A DNA stretch of 64,000 nt from Centrapalus pauciflorus (taxonomy: Eukaryota; Streptophyta; Magnoliopsida; Asterales; Asteraceae). The notes beneath the pieces were generated by a model. The model saw only the letters and a program-made list of their open reading frames with translations, searched no databases and had not been told where the DNA came from. The position numbers and the translations under genes are program-made. Numbering within the stretch: position 1 is the stretch's first letter; every line of letters begins with the position of its first letter. Below are positions 1-11,465 of the stretch, in pieces. The stretch is from NCBI GenBank assembly GCA_020465985.1, contig JAANYP010000302.1:1-64000 (forward strand). The letters are read 5' to 3'.

Positions 1-603
1 TTAATTAATACCCAAGAAACCATTTATGAATTATAATCAATTTAAAATATTACTAGTGTTTAAAATAACATTTACCGAATCATCTGAGGAGATTGTAGCT
101 AACTCAGATTCTAATTCTAGCCACATGTCTTCAACATCTTGAAGCGGGTCTTGGCTAATCTGATTTCAATTCCAATTCGTCAAAGACTAGAATAATATTG
201 AATCTAAAATCACAAGTTTTTTTAAAGTTTGAATAACTTTAACATGCATTTTAATATAAAGAACATAACTTTTACATTATCATATAACGAAAGAGTGTTA
301 TGTTTTTAAGTAAATGTTACTATATAATCCAGTCTATATTCCGCTGACACATTGATGCAGTTTTATTCAGTCTTTTGCACTGAACATACGTTGAAATCGT
401 GGATGTCATTGACTATGTATATATAATGGTATAAGATCCAGATTTTTTGGGATTTTCTGTTTTTGGGCTTTATTTTTATAATGCGTAAAATTATAAATAG
501 TAGTTTGAATCATGTTGTGATATAACCTTAAAAATCTAAATATAGTATCTCTGATGTGTTGGTTAAACAACATGATATTCAGGTTTATCTGCAGTATAAT
601 AAA
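1..603. other. AT-rich spacer, no gene
   Basis: No coding signal on either strand. The segment at about 495-545 reappears at about 1660-1711 as a diverged direct repeat (shared core AGTTTGAATCATGTTGTGA, allowing one change), so both may be parts of one older repeat. Confidence 0.5.
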
Positions 604-1262
604 TGAGATTATTAATTGTAGGAATATATTTTCTTATTTGTTTGATTTAACATTGTTTCGTATTTGATGTAATACATTTTGTATTAGAACTTAGTAATTA
701 TTGATGTAATACCATTTTTTTCTGGAAGTTTTTTTATATTCTGTCAAAAATTCATTACCTCAAAGTTCAATGTTTTTTTTTAATTATACCAAAGGGTCTT
801 TGGCCTAGCGGTAAGAGGGTGGAGATATAAGTGAGAGGTCATTGGTTCGACTTCCGTAGTAGGCAAGTTGAAATTTAGGTGTTGAAAGAAAGTCTTCTGG
901 TAGAAGAAATAGTTTAGTAGTAGGAGTAAGATAGTTTTGTCGTTAAAAAAATCAATCTTTTTTTTCATTATTATATTTTTTTAACTAGTTATTTTTTCTT
1001 ATTTTTAAGGGCTGATATTATACATTTTTCTTCCCAAATTTTTTGTATTGGATGTGATACAATTATCCTGCATGTTTTTTTGTATTCTGCCCAAAATCCA
1101 GTAGCTTAACATCAACGTTTTTTTTTTTCAATATTATATTATGTGTTTTTGAATTAGTAGTTTTTTTATATTTTCTAGGGTTGACGTGATACATTTTAAT
1201 ATGTAGGTTTTTTTAAATTCTGTTGAAAGTCCAGCAGTTTGACATCACAGGTTTTGTTTCCA
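604..1262. repeat. Diverged tandem repeat, unit about 130 bp, split by a SINE
   Basis: Three diverged copies of a block that runs 'GATGTAATAC... T-run ...ATTCTGTCAAAAATTCATTACCTC' can be aligned near 680-780, 1040-1130 and 1180-1260. The last two are about 130 bp apart. The first is separated from the second by about 345 bp because the SINE at 786-950 sits between them. No coding content. Confidence 0.5.
786..950 (+). mobile_element. SINE with tRNA-like pol III promoter
   Basis: An A box TGGCCTAGCGG (801-811) is followed 33 nt later by a B box GGTTCGACTTC (844-854). This is the internal RNA polymerase III promoter of tRNA-derived SINEs. A non-tRNA body follows, ending in an A-run then T-run near 943-964. 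T-rich runs flank both sides, so a target duplication cannot be set with certainty. The element interrupts a tandem repeat, which supports insertion. It is not a functional tRNA because no cloverleaf closes. Confidence 0.6.
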
Positions 1263-1768
1263 TTTTATATTTTATTTTGTCTGAATTAATTGATTTCCAC
1301 TTTTGGTCTTCTTATTTTGCAGGTTTTGTTAAAAGTTGTAGCATTGTCCGTTTTTTGTAGGTCATGATTATTTTTGTTGCAGTTCCAATTTAACTCTACA
1401 TTTTCCAGCTATTTACGCAGGAATAATATTTCTAAAAAATATTAATCATTGTGTTTGCATTATCTACATGTATATTTATTGTGAATATTTGGATAAAATA
1501 CTGCAGAAAAAACTACGTAAATATTTTTCTTTATTTTTTCCTGGTTAAAATAATATATTTCTGGTCATATATCGAGAAATATGTATATTTCTGGTTTAAT
1601 TAATGCGACGTTTTTTTTCTGGTTCAAATAATATATTTCTGGTTTAAATAATTCCAAATAAATAGCAGTTTGAATCATGTTGTGATGTAGCCTTAAAATT
1701 CTGAATTATAGCCAATCATATCTTGTCAAATTAGCATTATAAATCGGAATTTCTATCAATTATATAAC

Positions 1769-1822
1769 GCCACGTGAGCAGATTTCTCTCTGCCACGTGA
1801 ACGGATTTCTCTCCGCTCCGTC
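1769..1822. promoter_or_regulatory. Duplicated 23-bp unit with two perfect G-boxes
   Basis: CACGTG occurs at 1771-1776 and 1794-1799 inside two near-identical 23-bp units (GCCACGTGA-[GC/AC]-[A/G]GATTTCTCTC). G-boxes bind plant bZIP and bHLH factors, but no gene start is visible nearby and the units abut a long (AT)n tract, so this may be part of a mobile element rather than a working promoter. Confidence 0.35.
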
Positions 1823-1824
1823 GG

Positions 1825-1826
<2 letters not shown>

Positions 1827-1882
<56 letters not shown>
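1827..1882. repeat. (AT)n microsatellite, about 28 units
   Basis: Uninterrupted alternating AT/TA between the CGGCA flank and AATACG. Confidence 0.95.
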
Positions 1883-1884
<2 letters not shown>

Positions 1885-2194
1885 CGAATGGGAAAACTTT
1901 TTGAACTTTATTGAACTCATCAACCCGTGGACTCTATTTGGTTGGATGCCTCCAAATCTAATACATCCATATTTATAGGGGCGCCAAGAACTTTCTAAAA
2001 TTTTCCATACAACCTATTCCTAGTCCATGAGTTTATCTATAACCATCAAAATACTTCTATGACATTTCAGTGATTCTACAATACTTTGTAATTTTCTTCA
2101 ATGTTCAAGATTATTGTTAAGAATTTCATAATATTCATGGATGTTCTATGACGTAATTTTTTAAAAGTTTTTGAATTGTATCCCTATATCAGAG

Positions 2195-2325
2195 AGTATG
2201 AAACACTTAGAGAAGTTTGACTAATGGAATGAAATTTAAACGAATTGGAATTTAATTTATGATATGTAAGTTAATTGGTTGAGATATGAAACATACTGAT
2301 GTTTAACGCTAGCTAAATACATAGT
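2195..2325. repeat. Dispersed repeat, second copy at about 24955-25080
   Basis: The block AAGTTTGA...CGAATTGGAAT...TTGGTTGAGATATG...TGATGTTTAA is also present, diverged, at 24965-25050. The copy here is interrupted by the solo LTR that starts at 2326. Class unknown. Confidence 0.45.
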
Positions 2326-2812
2326 TGATGCAGGCCCAAGTATAGAGGATCGGGCCATTATGTTTCTGGAGGCCCAAGATAGAGCCCGTAATAAAAGGGG
2401 CTAAACGAAAACGGCCCTAACTTTTGACTCGGGTCTCCGTTTGGGGCGAATCAGGTGTCCAGACGACCGTTTGCCCAACCGTTCGGCCCAAATTCGACCC
2501 GGAATGAGAGTTACAGGCCTTTTTATGAATTTTATCGGTTATTTGGATTTTATTTTTGTTTCCTGGGTCGACCTGGGTTATTTGACCCGTTTTAAGTTTC
2601 CTGTTTCTTTTTAAAGTGTGTTGCACTTATGTATGAAGACAGTTTTATGAATTAAGAAAATTTCTCTCTTTTCCAAATTTCCGAGTTCAAAATCGGTTGT
2701 TTGAAGCCTAATCGTTTGGTATTCATAGAATCAACAAACTTTTAGTAGAGATTGTTCTGGAATTCTTTGAATCAACAGAATAATCTATATTTCTATTTGC
2801 TACGCTGCATCA
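2326..2812. mobile_element. Solo LTR with 5-bp target duplication
   Basis: The 487-bp unit begins TGATGCAG and ends CTGCATCA, a perfect 8-bp inverted terminus with the TG...CA ends of LTR retrotransposons. It is flanked on both sides by ATAGT (2321-2325 and 2813-2817), the 5-bp target duplication expected of an LTR integrase. No polyprotein lies beside it, so it is a solo LTR left by recombination between the two LTRs of a full element. Inside it is GC-richer than its surroundings, with an AATAAAAG motif near 2391. Copia or gypsy origin cannot be decided from an LTR alone. Confidence 0.85.
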
Positions 2813-2817
2813 ATAGT

Positions 2818-3500
2818 CATATAGGTTGTGTGAAATATTAGGAATTTAAATTCATTTACAATCATCTAAAAATGATAGATTCATTTAAACATAGATTTCT
2901 ATGGAATTTAAACATATTTTTATTTTTTCTATGTGGTCTACTTATAACATAATAAAGCTACAAGGATTATGTTTTCATCTTCAGAAAATAAATATTACTT
3001 TTTGTTACTTATTTTTGAAAAACTACAACACATATTCGTTACTCCTCTTCAGTTTTTGTAGTAAAGCCCAATGCATAAATATAATGTTATTTGGGCCATA
3101 TTATATTGAATGTAGACGTAGTACGTTATTCCCATTTGTATCTAGCAGAAAATAAAAATCTTTTAAAAAAACCACACAAATATAATAAATAAACCCGACA
3201 CGAAAATGAAACGTAATATAAACACTTCTCAAATGATACAAAATCGACACAATATTAACACGAAACTTGTCTACGCGAAACCGACAACTCAAAACATGAC
3301 CACTACCTCATGTACCTTGATCTATAATTTACAACTCAAAAACTTCAATGCAATTTGCTTCTTTTTTATTAATAATACGTCTTCTTTCAAAAAAACCAAA
3401 TTATAATAATAACATTTACCAAAGTAAATGTTACTATTCATAAGCTATTTATAGGAATAGTAAAACTAAAATACTAATATATACAACTTTTTGTAATATT
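2818..3500. other. AT-rich spacer, no gene
   Basis: Short open frames here are AT-driven and have no recognisable domain. Confidence 0.5.
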
Positions 3501-3509
3501 TTAAAGAAA

Positions 3510-3605
3510 AGATTTGTAGCTTGGTTGGTTGGAGTGTTGTTTGTGATGGGAGAGGTCTTGGGTTAAAACCCTTTTGACTTCAAGAAAATTGTTATTAATA
3601 TTAAT
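3510..3605 (+). mobile_element. Degenerate SINE / tRNA-like element
   Basis: An A-box-like TAGCTTGGTTGG (3517-3528) and a B-box-like GGTTAAAACCC (3561-3571) are 32 nt apart, the spacing of a tRNA-derived SINE head. The B box has lost the central TCGA. The body behind it is AT-rich and undefined. Confidence 0.45.
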
Positions 3606-3786
3606 TCAATTGGTTTTTTACATGTTGAGTTAAAAACAAATATATTTTTATTATAATTAATTTACTATTAAACATTTTATATCCTAAATATATTTTTAGA
3701 AAATATGCATTCTTTCTTCACGAATACTTGAATAATCATGGTCCTGTTTTTTATACACCACCTCAAATACAATTGTATAAGTATTA

Positions 3787-4044
3787 CTCCCTCCGTCTCA
3801 AATAATTGTCCACATTTGACTTTTGAAATCTTTTTTTTTTTTTCCAACTTTGACCTCAAATATATTAGTTTGTGTTATATAATACTTGATGACAATTACA
3901 CCTATTAAAATTCCTTTAAAACCAAATTCTTCCATATATTTTGCATCACATATTATATAACACAAAGAAAAATATTTAATGTCAAAGTTGAGAAATAATT
4001 ACTTCAAATGTCAAATGTAGACAATTATTTTGGGACGGAGGGAG
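3787..4044. mobile_element. Stowaway MITE (Tc1/mariner type)
   Basis: Ends CTCCCTCCGTCTCAAATAAT and its inverted counterpart ATTATTTTGGGACGGAGGGAG match the classic Stowaway terminal inverted repeat. TA dinucleotides flank both ends (3785-3786, 4045-4046), the target duplication of Tc1/mariner transposases. 258 bp, non-coding, potential long hairpin. Overlapping short open frames are shadows. Confidence 0.92.
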
Positions 4045-4739
4045 TATTATTTATATGATTTTTTTAGTTCCTCCAAACTTCAAAGTCAATTGTATGTACA
4101 TAAAACAGATAACGTGAGAGGATTAATGTTGATGAATGATTATTATGTTCATGAGTGTATGAAATTCTTTTTACAAACACTGTATAACTATTTTTTTTCA
4201 TGTTTAATAATAATTATGCAACTGTATTTCTATTTTTATTTTATATTGCGATCACTTTTCTTTTGTACCAGGTATTTTAAAGTAAAAAAAAAAATTTTAA
4301 GTTACTTTATATAGGTTTTTTTGTTATTATTAATAATAATTTACTTAATAAATTAATTTTTAATTGATGTTGTTGATTATTACTAAATTAAGCTGTGATG
4401 TATAACAAATTTCGAATGGACAGAATTGTATAGATGTGAAAAAGTTTAAAAAAGCAACTAAAATAGAAGATTTTGTTGATTTTTATTCCTTTTCATATTT
4501 TTTTAATTGGCATGGATATTTTTTTAATCTTTTTCAACACACTTTGAAATCGAAAGTTATATTCTGATTGTGGTGGTGTGAACAATTTTGGAATCGAGTG
4601 TAGTATTCAAAGTCAATAACGCATCATTTCAAAAATTGTAATTGTAATATATTTAATAGAAATTACATAACATTTTTCTTCAAATATCAAATATGTATGT
4701 TAATACGTTACCTATATATATTTTAGTATTTTTTGTATG

Positions 4740-4785
4740 ACATTAAACCCCGCCGCGAAGCGCGGGCAAATTTCCTCGTTTAAAA
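4740..4785 (+). mobile_element. Helitron-like 3' end hairpin
   Basis: CCCGCCGCGAAGCGCGGG (4749-4766) forms a GC-rich stem-loop in AT-rich DNA, followed 12 nt later by CCTCG|TT. A GC-rich hairpin 10-12 nt before a CTNN end followed by T is the hallmark of Helitron 3' termini. CTCG is not the canonical CTRR, but the same CCTCG|TT context recurs at the minus-strand hairpin near 40500. The 5' end of this element was not found. Confidence 0.5.
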
Positions 4786-5509
4786 TATTTTGGTTCTAAC
4801 ACTTTTAAAAAAGACTTTTTATTTTCTTCTTTTAAACAGTAAAAATAATTTCATTAATCAATATAAAAACTATTCACCTTCACGTTTTTAAGTTATTATA
4901 TTACATATATTATGATAGTTGGCAAGTCTCGTTGACTTTTTATCTCAATTTTATCATCTATAAAAAGCTTTTTCAATTAATTTAGCATCACATTTACGAT
5001 TGAGTAATATGTGTTTTTGAATGAATTACCAGCCAAATAAAAATAGTTGCATTTCCTATTGACTAAAAATCGTTAATAAAAACTTTTATACAAATATTAA
5101 TTATGGGATTAACATTAAAAAAATATTAAGCATTTTCATTAGTTTATTTATTAAGTCCATGACATTTTCTTCAAGTGGTAAATCCATAAAACTTTTATTT
5201 TTTGTAGTTACAACTTTGTGAGAGTAGTAGTGCATAGTTGGCATACATGTGATATCACAATTGTAGCCATGTAGGGTGGGATTTTTTACCCATTTTTCGA
5301 AACCGTACTGATATCAAAATTCTACAGTTGGATAACTATTCGTAACTAATATTATTTCTAAAAGAATTTCGATACTCATACATGACCGATTAAAAAGATG
5401 TATATATTTTAATATTAACATTTGTTAATTTTATTACCAACTTATATCTAATTATATGTATTTACGTTGACAATTAAATATATTAGAACTTGGACCGATA
5501 TATATATAT

Positions 5510-5548
<39 letters not shown>
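4786..5548. other. AT-rich spacer ending in (TA)n
   Basis: No gene seen. A (TA/CA)n tract covers about 5500-5548 and forms the left flank of the next element. Confidence 0.5.
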
Positions 5549-5551
<3 letters not shown>

Positions 5552-6940
5552 GGTTCAATGAAAAACCAACATGCATCAGAAAAATTCGGAAAACCTCGCA
5601 AAGCCTTTCAATGCATCACGATTTTCATTAATTGTAATTTAGGAAAATTCAAATTATTTTATTCTAAAATTAAATCTCTTTTAAATAAGAAAATTCAATA
5701 ATTAACTAATCTATTATCCCTATAATTAAGCAATCTAATTTTGAACCAAATCATTTTAAAAATTTGAATCATTCATCCTCTCCAACCTTTCCACATCCGC
5801 CATCATTGGCCCCGCTGCCACCATCATCAGCCATGCCACCGCCGCCCCTGCACCGCCACCACCGCCTGCACCACCGCCGCCACCACCACCACCGTCATTT
5901 GTGATGAATGTTAATCAGTTTTGAGTATTAAAGGTCGTGATGCATCGTTATTTTGTGAGTATCAATTGGTTTTGAAGGCACGGTCATCTTATGGATTTTA
6001 GAGGTCCTGTGCTTGTGATTACAATATAGTCCCTTAAGTATTTTAAATAGTAATTTGGTCATTTTGAGACTCAATTTTAATTGGTAAAGTCGAGTTCGTG
6101 AATAACAGAAAAACTGATTAGTAAGAAATTAAAATAAATAATACGAATCAAATTGAATTTGACATGAATTCCATTTTAACGCACCGATGCACGTCTACAT
6201 GCCAAATACAGAAAATTTTTATTGGTCTAAATTTAGATCTTTATTATAACTGTGAGGTCCTACGAAATTGGGGGCCCTGTGCGGTCGAGCCTTTCGCACA
6301 CCCTAAAAGCCACCCCTGTTTGAAGGTTTGAGATAATTGAAGGTTTTGATGCATCATCATTTTGCGCCGCCGCCACCTGCACCGTCATTTTGTGATAAAG
6401 GTTTGTGAACATTAATTCGTTTTTGGTATTAAAGGTCGTGATGCATCGTCATTTTGTGAGTATTATTCGCTTTTGAAAGTTTAAAGTTATTGAAGGTTGT
6501 GATGCATCGTCATTTTGTGAATATTAATATTCGAATGATGCATGAACGCGAAGGATGTTCGGTTTCGTTTGAATGATGGATAAATAGGAATGACGAGAAT
6601 ATGAATGATGAACGATCACGAAGAAGACGATGCATTGACATCATCAAAATTTTGGAAAATATAAATTTAGATGTATCATCGTCTTGAGAATTTTTAATTT
6701 TGGATGTGTATGGTTTTTAAAATTTGAATCATGTATTAATTATGAAATTTTAAATTTTGAATATAAAATTGATGAAATTTTAAATTTTGAAAAAAATATA
6801 CCCGAAATATCCCTATGCATATTTTTTTAAGTACATCGTGATGCATTAATCTAATATCACATATGCATCTAATCTAAGGGCTACGATTAGTTTTCCAATG
6901 TTTTCCGATACATATTGGTTTTGCATTGAACACACCCCTA
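5549..6940. mobile_element. Microsatellite-bounded inverted-repeat element 1
   Basis: The left end AGGGGTTCAATGAAAAACC sits against (TA)n. The right end, read on the other strand, is AGGGGTGTGTTCAATGCAAAACC-like and sits against (TG)n, giving an inverted terminal repeat over about 40 bp with small gaps. Inside are several direct copies of a unit containing GTGATGCATCGTCATTTTGTG (about 5937, 6352, 6430, 6497) and a (CCR)n tract at 5800-5892. No open frame of note. Element class is not recognised. A related right end is at 36240-36287. Confidence 0.6.
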
Positions 6941-6976
6941 TGTGTGTGTGTGTGTGTGTGTGTGTATTTATATATA

Positions 6977-8274
6977 GAGGTTCAATTGAGAACTTGTATG
7001 CATCGGGGTACCTCGAGGCACTTTTGTGCATCAGATAATCTAACAAGGGTGCACAAATGACATTTTGGGAAAATTAAATATATGAAATTAATTAATTTTA
7101 ATAAATCATTAAAAGTTATTTAGAATTAATTTAGGAATTTAAATCACACATTAACCACTTTCCTAATTATCCTCCTTGTCTTTCTCTCTCTCCCCCTTCT
7201 CTTTTAAACTTCTGGCCGCCCTCCCAAGACCACCGGCATCGCCACCAGCTGACCATCGGGATCGCTAGCAACATGCACAGGGAACCATTAATATGCACAA
7301 CGACGATTTCCTCCACCTTCAACCACCACCGCAACACCATTGCCGATAACCAACGATTGTATTTGATTATATTGCAGCCACTCAAAGTCTCTCTTGCTTG
7401 TTCAAAATCAAGATTGATGAATCTAGTTTTTGTTGAGAAAGAACGATGAAGATGCAGGAAAAAAAATGATGAATGATGATGATGAGACGTTGATGCATAA
7501 CGTTGGAACGATGATTACCCATGTTTTTTTTGGATAACACAGTTATTGACATCGTTTTTTGGATGAACACGTTGTGATGTATTACTTTGATATGCATTTT
7601 GATGAAGATATGCATTTTGGATTATGATGTGAAACGATGCATTTTGGATGTGGAGAGATTTATGATGAAGAGATGTATTTTGGATTTTTTTGATGAAGAT
7701 ATGGGTATTTGGATTTTATGACGACGAGATGACATTTGGAAGTTATGACTGTTTGTTGGACCGGAATGAACGATTAATGTTTGAACCGTACGATGCATCA
7801 CGTTAATTAAGGTGCATTTTGAATTTTTGATGAAGAGATGCATTTTGGAAGGTACGAATTTTTTTGGAACGATGAACAGTTCATGTTTGAAATGAACGAT
7901 TGCATCATGTAAAGTAGGTTTTTGGATGAACACGTGAGCTGAATCATGTATAACTAAGGTTTTTGGATGAACGATGCATCACGTTAAATACGAAGATAAT
8001 GGATGAAGATGATGAACACAAAGCAACAACAACGATGCATCAGAATCTTTATCATTTTATTTGAATTTGTATTATTTTTGGAATTGTAATAATTAAATAA
8101 GGATTGGATAATTCCTGTTTTACCCCTCCACAAATTCCATTATGTGCACTTGATGCATAAAACTTTATATTTAATTACCATTTTTCCATTTGATCTAACC
8201 ACACATTCTTTTCATCCAAGGAAAGCTGAAGGTTCTTTTGTGCCTCGATGCACAAAAGTTCTCAATGGAACCTC
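6977..8274. mobile_element. Microsatellite-bounded inverted-repeat element 2
   Basis: The left end GAGGTTCAATTGAGAACTT follows TATATA. The right end, read inverted, is GAGGTTCCATTGAGAACTT and precedes (TA)n. Both then run into GCATCG motifs. The interior (7570-7990) carries many short direct repeats of the type GATGCATTTTGGA and GATGAA. Several short open frames on the minus strand (7167-7933) are repeat-derived and show no domain. Confidence 0.65.
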
Positions 8275-8288
8275 TATATATATATATA

Positions 8289-8676
8289 GTCATGTTCAAA
8301 AAAGTATCTCCCGAAATCAAGTGCACCCGAAAGTATCAATCTTAACAAAAAAAAATTTTAATTTTTTTTTTCATAACTATGTTTAAATTAACGATATACA
8401 CATGATATATGAATTTCAAATAATATCACACTTTATGTGTCCTTAAAAACTATGTGAATTTTCAATGCATATTTATGTGAATGATCATCCAAGTGAATGA
8501 TCATTCACATAACCTTTTTTACCATTCATAAGATTTATGTTGTTGTTCCTTTTGAAAAAAAAGTCTTATAATGTCGTATTATACGTGTCTATTAAAAAAA
8601 TACATGTGAATGATCATTCACATTAAGGTAGGCTGGGTACGTTCGAATCTCATAGGTACGCTGATGAACCTGATTC
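8289..8676. mobile_element. Microsatellite-bounded MITE 3, copy a
   Basis: Begins GTCATGTTCAAAAAAGTA after (TA)n and ends TGAACCTGATTC before TATACACAC. A near-full second copy is at 29118-29515, with the same start, the same central AATGATCATTCAC motifs and the same end. The short inverted ends include AGGTTCA. About 388 bp, non-coding. Confidence 0.75.
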
Positions 8677-8725
8677 TATACACACACACACACGGAGAAT
8701 CACACACACACGGACGGTTAACTTC
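8677..8725. repeat. (CA)n microsatellite, interrupted
   Basis: Two CACACAC runs separated by GGAGAAT, immediately right of MITE 3. Confidence 0.85.
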
Positions 8726-9142
8726 GTTTATTGATTTTGATATTAGCTTTTACTTATTGGTTTTGATGGTAACATTCATTGTTGGTTTTGATTTTAACGT
8801 CGTTTATTTTCATTAATGTTAAATTTGTTTATTGGTGTTGATATTAACTTTTATATTAGCTTTATGTCATAAATAAAAAATCGGTTTTAACCAGTCTGAT
8901 ACCGAAAATACTGGTACCGATATCGATACCGATACCGAAATTTTATAATTGGTTTGATGCTAATATTATGTCTAAAAAATTAGAAACCACCTAGTTGGGT
9001 AGCGGTACAAGACCGATCCCACCCTTACACATTTATAGATGTGTTAATACTGAAACGAAAATCAGCAAGTTTTTCATTAGTTATCAATTAAGCCTTTGGA
9101 TTTACATCAACTTGACCCGTTAATTTAGTTATAAGTTAAAAC

Positions 9143-9515
9143 TAGGGATATAAACGAGCTACTCGAGTTTGACTCGTTAAAAGCTTGAAAAATCTCGACT
9201 TAAACGAGGCTGAGCCGAGTTCGAGTTTGAATACGAGCTCTTTTTGTTAAACAAGCTCAAGCTCGAGCTTACCTATCGAGCTAGCTAGGCTAAATGAGCA
9301 TTATATTAATATTTTTTTCAATTAATTAAAATATCCATATTAAACGAGTCGAGCCCCGAGCCAAACTCAAGCTTTTAAAATTAATCACGAGCCGAACTTG
9401 AATTTTGAACATAAAGCTCAAAACGACCCAATCTAAAACTTGATCAAGTCTGATACTTTAAAACGAGTCGAATACGAGCCTTAATGGAGTCGGGTTCGAT
9501 TCGTTTACACCCGTA
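9143..9515. mobile_element. hAT-type MITE
   Basis: Begins TAGGGATATAAACGAG and ends CGTTTACACCCGTA, inverted ends of the hAT form (TAGGG...). The flanks GTTAAAAC (9135-9142) and GTTTAAAT (9516-9523) match at 6 of 8, a decayed 8-bp target duplication. The interior is rich in CGAG/CTCG motifs (ACGAGC, GCTCGAGC), a subterminal motif cluster often seen in hAT elements. Non-coding. Confidence 0.7.
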
Positions 9516-9829
9516 GTTTAAATCAGTAAAAAATGATTTCTATATGATTAAACAATGATGTTCATAAAGATCTGAATCCAAGAATCGTTCTAGTATCTGT
9601 TTCTAAAGTATTAAAATATTAATACCTTAAAATGTGATTTGTGTCTATATTATATACTATAATTTTATATTAATGGATTAATCTATCATTAGTAATATTT
9701 TTATTGTTTTTATATTTATTTTCGTAATTAATGATTGATTAGTATAAAATTTTAAATTTTATAGCAAAAATAGAAGTATAAAGGAAAAAAGAAAAAGAAA
9801 AAGAAAAAGGAAAAGCAATAATTAAATAG

Positions 9830-10090
9830 AAGTGTTGAAATAGTTGTAGTTCTGACGGCGAGGCGAGCAATTGATAGAGTGATGGCAGGGGGGTTGGTGT
9901 ATGGTGTGACACAGTCTCACTGTTACATAGGTGTACCAACAGGTAGGGGTAGGGGTCCACAAAGCACAGTAGGATGACGTCACCAATCAGGCTCAACAAC
10001 CCACCTGGGTGCTCTCTCATCTCTACATAAAAATTGACCTGCCATTGCCAATTTCACTTTTCCTACACGTAATCAGTAATCTACTCCACC
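9830..10090. promoter_or_regulatory. GC-richer promoter-like island without a visible gene
   Basis: This stretch stands out from the AT-rich surroundings. It holds a perfect TGACGTCA (9975-9982), the palindromic bZIP/CRE site, overlapping the flank of CCAAT (9983-9987), a TACACGTA ACGT-core site near 10060, and a CTCTACATAAAAA segment that could serve as a TATA region. I see no coding exon downstream, so it may be an orphan or decayed promoter. The 93-codon minus-strand frame across it has no recognisable domain. Confidence 0.3.
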
Positions 10091-11465
10091 ATTTTCCGGT
10101 TTAAATTCTTAGATGGGTCGGGTTTTTAAGATATTTCTTTTTTAATTTTTATTTCTTTTTTTTTTTTTTGGGTATGTAGAGTTTTTTTTGGTCGTTTTTT
10201 CGTCGGTTGAACAACTACTAATTTCACATTAGATGCTAGGTTACCGAACTCCGAGTTACATACACATAGGCATTGCCAAAAGCTCGATATGATCAACGCT
10301 TGAGCAATCTCGAAGACATGGCAAGTAAGCCATCCAATCCAAATAGAAAAAAACTAGTAATAATCGATGCCAAGATCAAAAAGGAAATTAAGTGGCTTAA
10401 TTCTCTAGATATTGGTAAATCGCTTCTTGTATTGTCTCAAACGTGTCTTATCAAATGGCGTCTTTCAACTAAATTTCTGCCTATAATAATGGGTAATTTT
10501 ATCTAACAAGACATGATGGTTTGAACGATCCGTTATAATAGTGAAATGGCCACATGAGATAGATGTCTTCAGATCTAGAGTTCAAATAACGTCTTGAGTG
10601 TTTTAACCTATTTATTTAGCTTTTGACCTTGGAGTATTTTTATTATCTATATGCTTTCTTGAGGGGTTAAAAGGTGTTCCAAAAGGTACACACCATTAAT
10701 ACACAAACATGTATATGAAATTAAAAAAATTTGTGTGTGCATACACACACCTATGTGTAGTTTAAGTCTAGCTATAAAACTCATACATGTAATGATTTAG
10801 CTCATCAACGTAGTTCGGTCCCCCTTCCTATTGTATAATCTTGTTTATTTAATAACAATCTACGATATCAAATTTATAGCACGATTACTCTGAAGCTAAC
10901 AATGAAACATCTGAATGGATTCTTACACCTTTCAAAGCATAAAAACTTGCAGCAGTCCTTGTTTCAAAAAGCATATGCATTCCAATATAAACATATTGAT
11001 ATCGGATGCATTCAAACCACAATGGTACACACCTATTATGACTTAACACGAATTTGGTAAACATGATATCGTATGCGAAGATGTACTACATGCACCATCA
11101 ATGTTCTTAAAGACAAGGAAAGGTGGAGTTGTAAATGAGGACCACCAAGGACATGTTGAATGTCATTATGGAGGCCGGGTCGGGGCCATGTGTACAAATA
11201 AGGAGGGGCAAAATGAATCGTCTAATGGGTTCACATGACATTCATGTATGAGGCCTAACATGCATGTGTTGATGAATGAGGTTTGAATCTTTTTCTTAAT
11301 ATGAACTAGTCACATATGTTCTTTTTAAAATGGAAAATTTTGTCTGGTTGACATGTTGAGTAACAAATTCATAGATTTATAAGGTGGAATCATAGAAATG
11401 ACATTTACCAATCGATTATGATTTTGTAGGAATAAATATTAATTGCCTTTTACTTTTATATTAAA
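10091..11465. other. Spacer with one unrecognised short frame
   Basis: A 77-codon plus-strand frame at 10273-10506 (N-terminus MPKARYDQRLSNLEDMASKP) is rich in charged residues, but I recognise no family and see no promoter or splice structure. The rest is AT-rich and holds nothing I can name. Confidence 0.35.

Noticed and set aside
5800..5892. Pro-rich (CCR)n stretch resembling an extensin-like exon
   Set aside because: A trinucleotide repeat inside a mobile element, with no flanking coding frame.
5271..9027. Possible single large hAT element with TAGGGTGGGA ends enclosing the microsatellite-bounded nest
   Set aside because: The two ends look inverted, but the adjoining sequences are similar in direct orientation and no 8-bp duplication is present, so two separate fragments are more likely.
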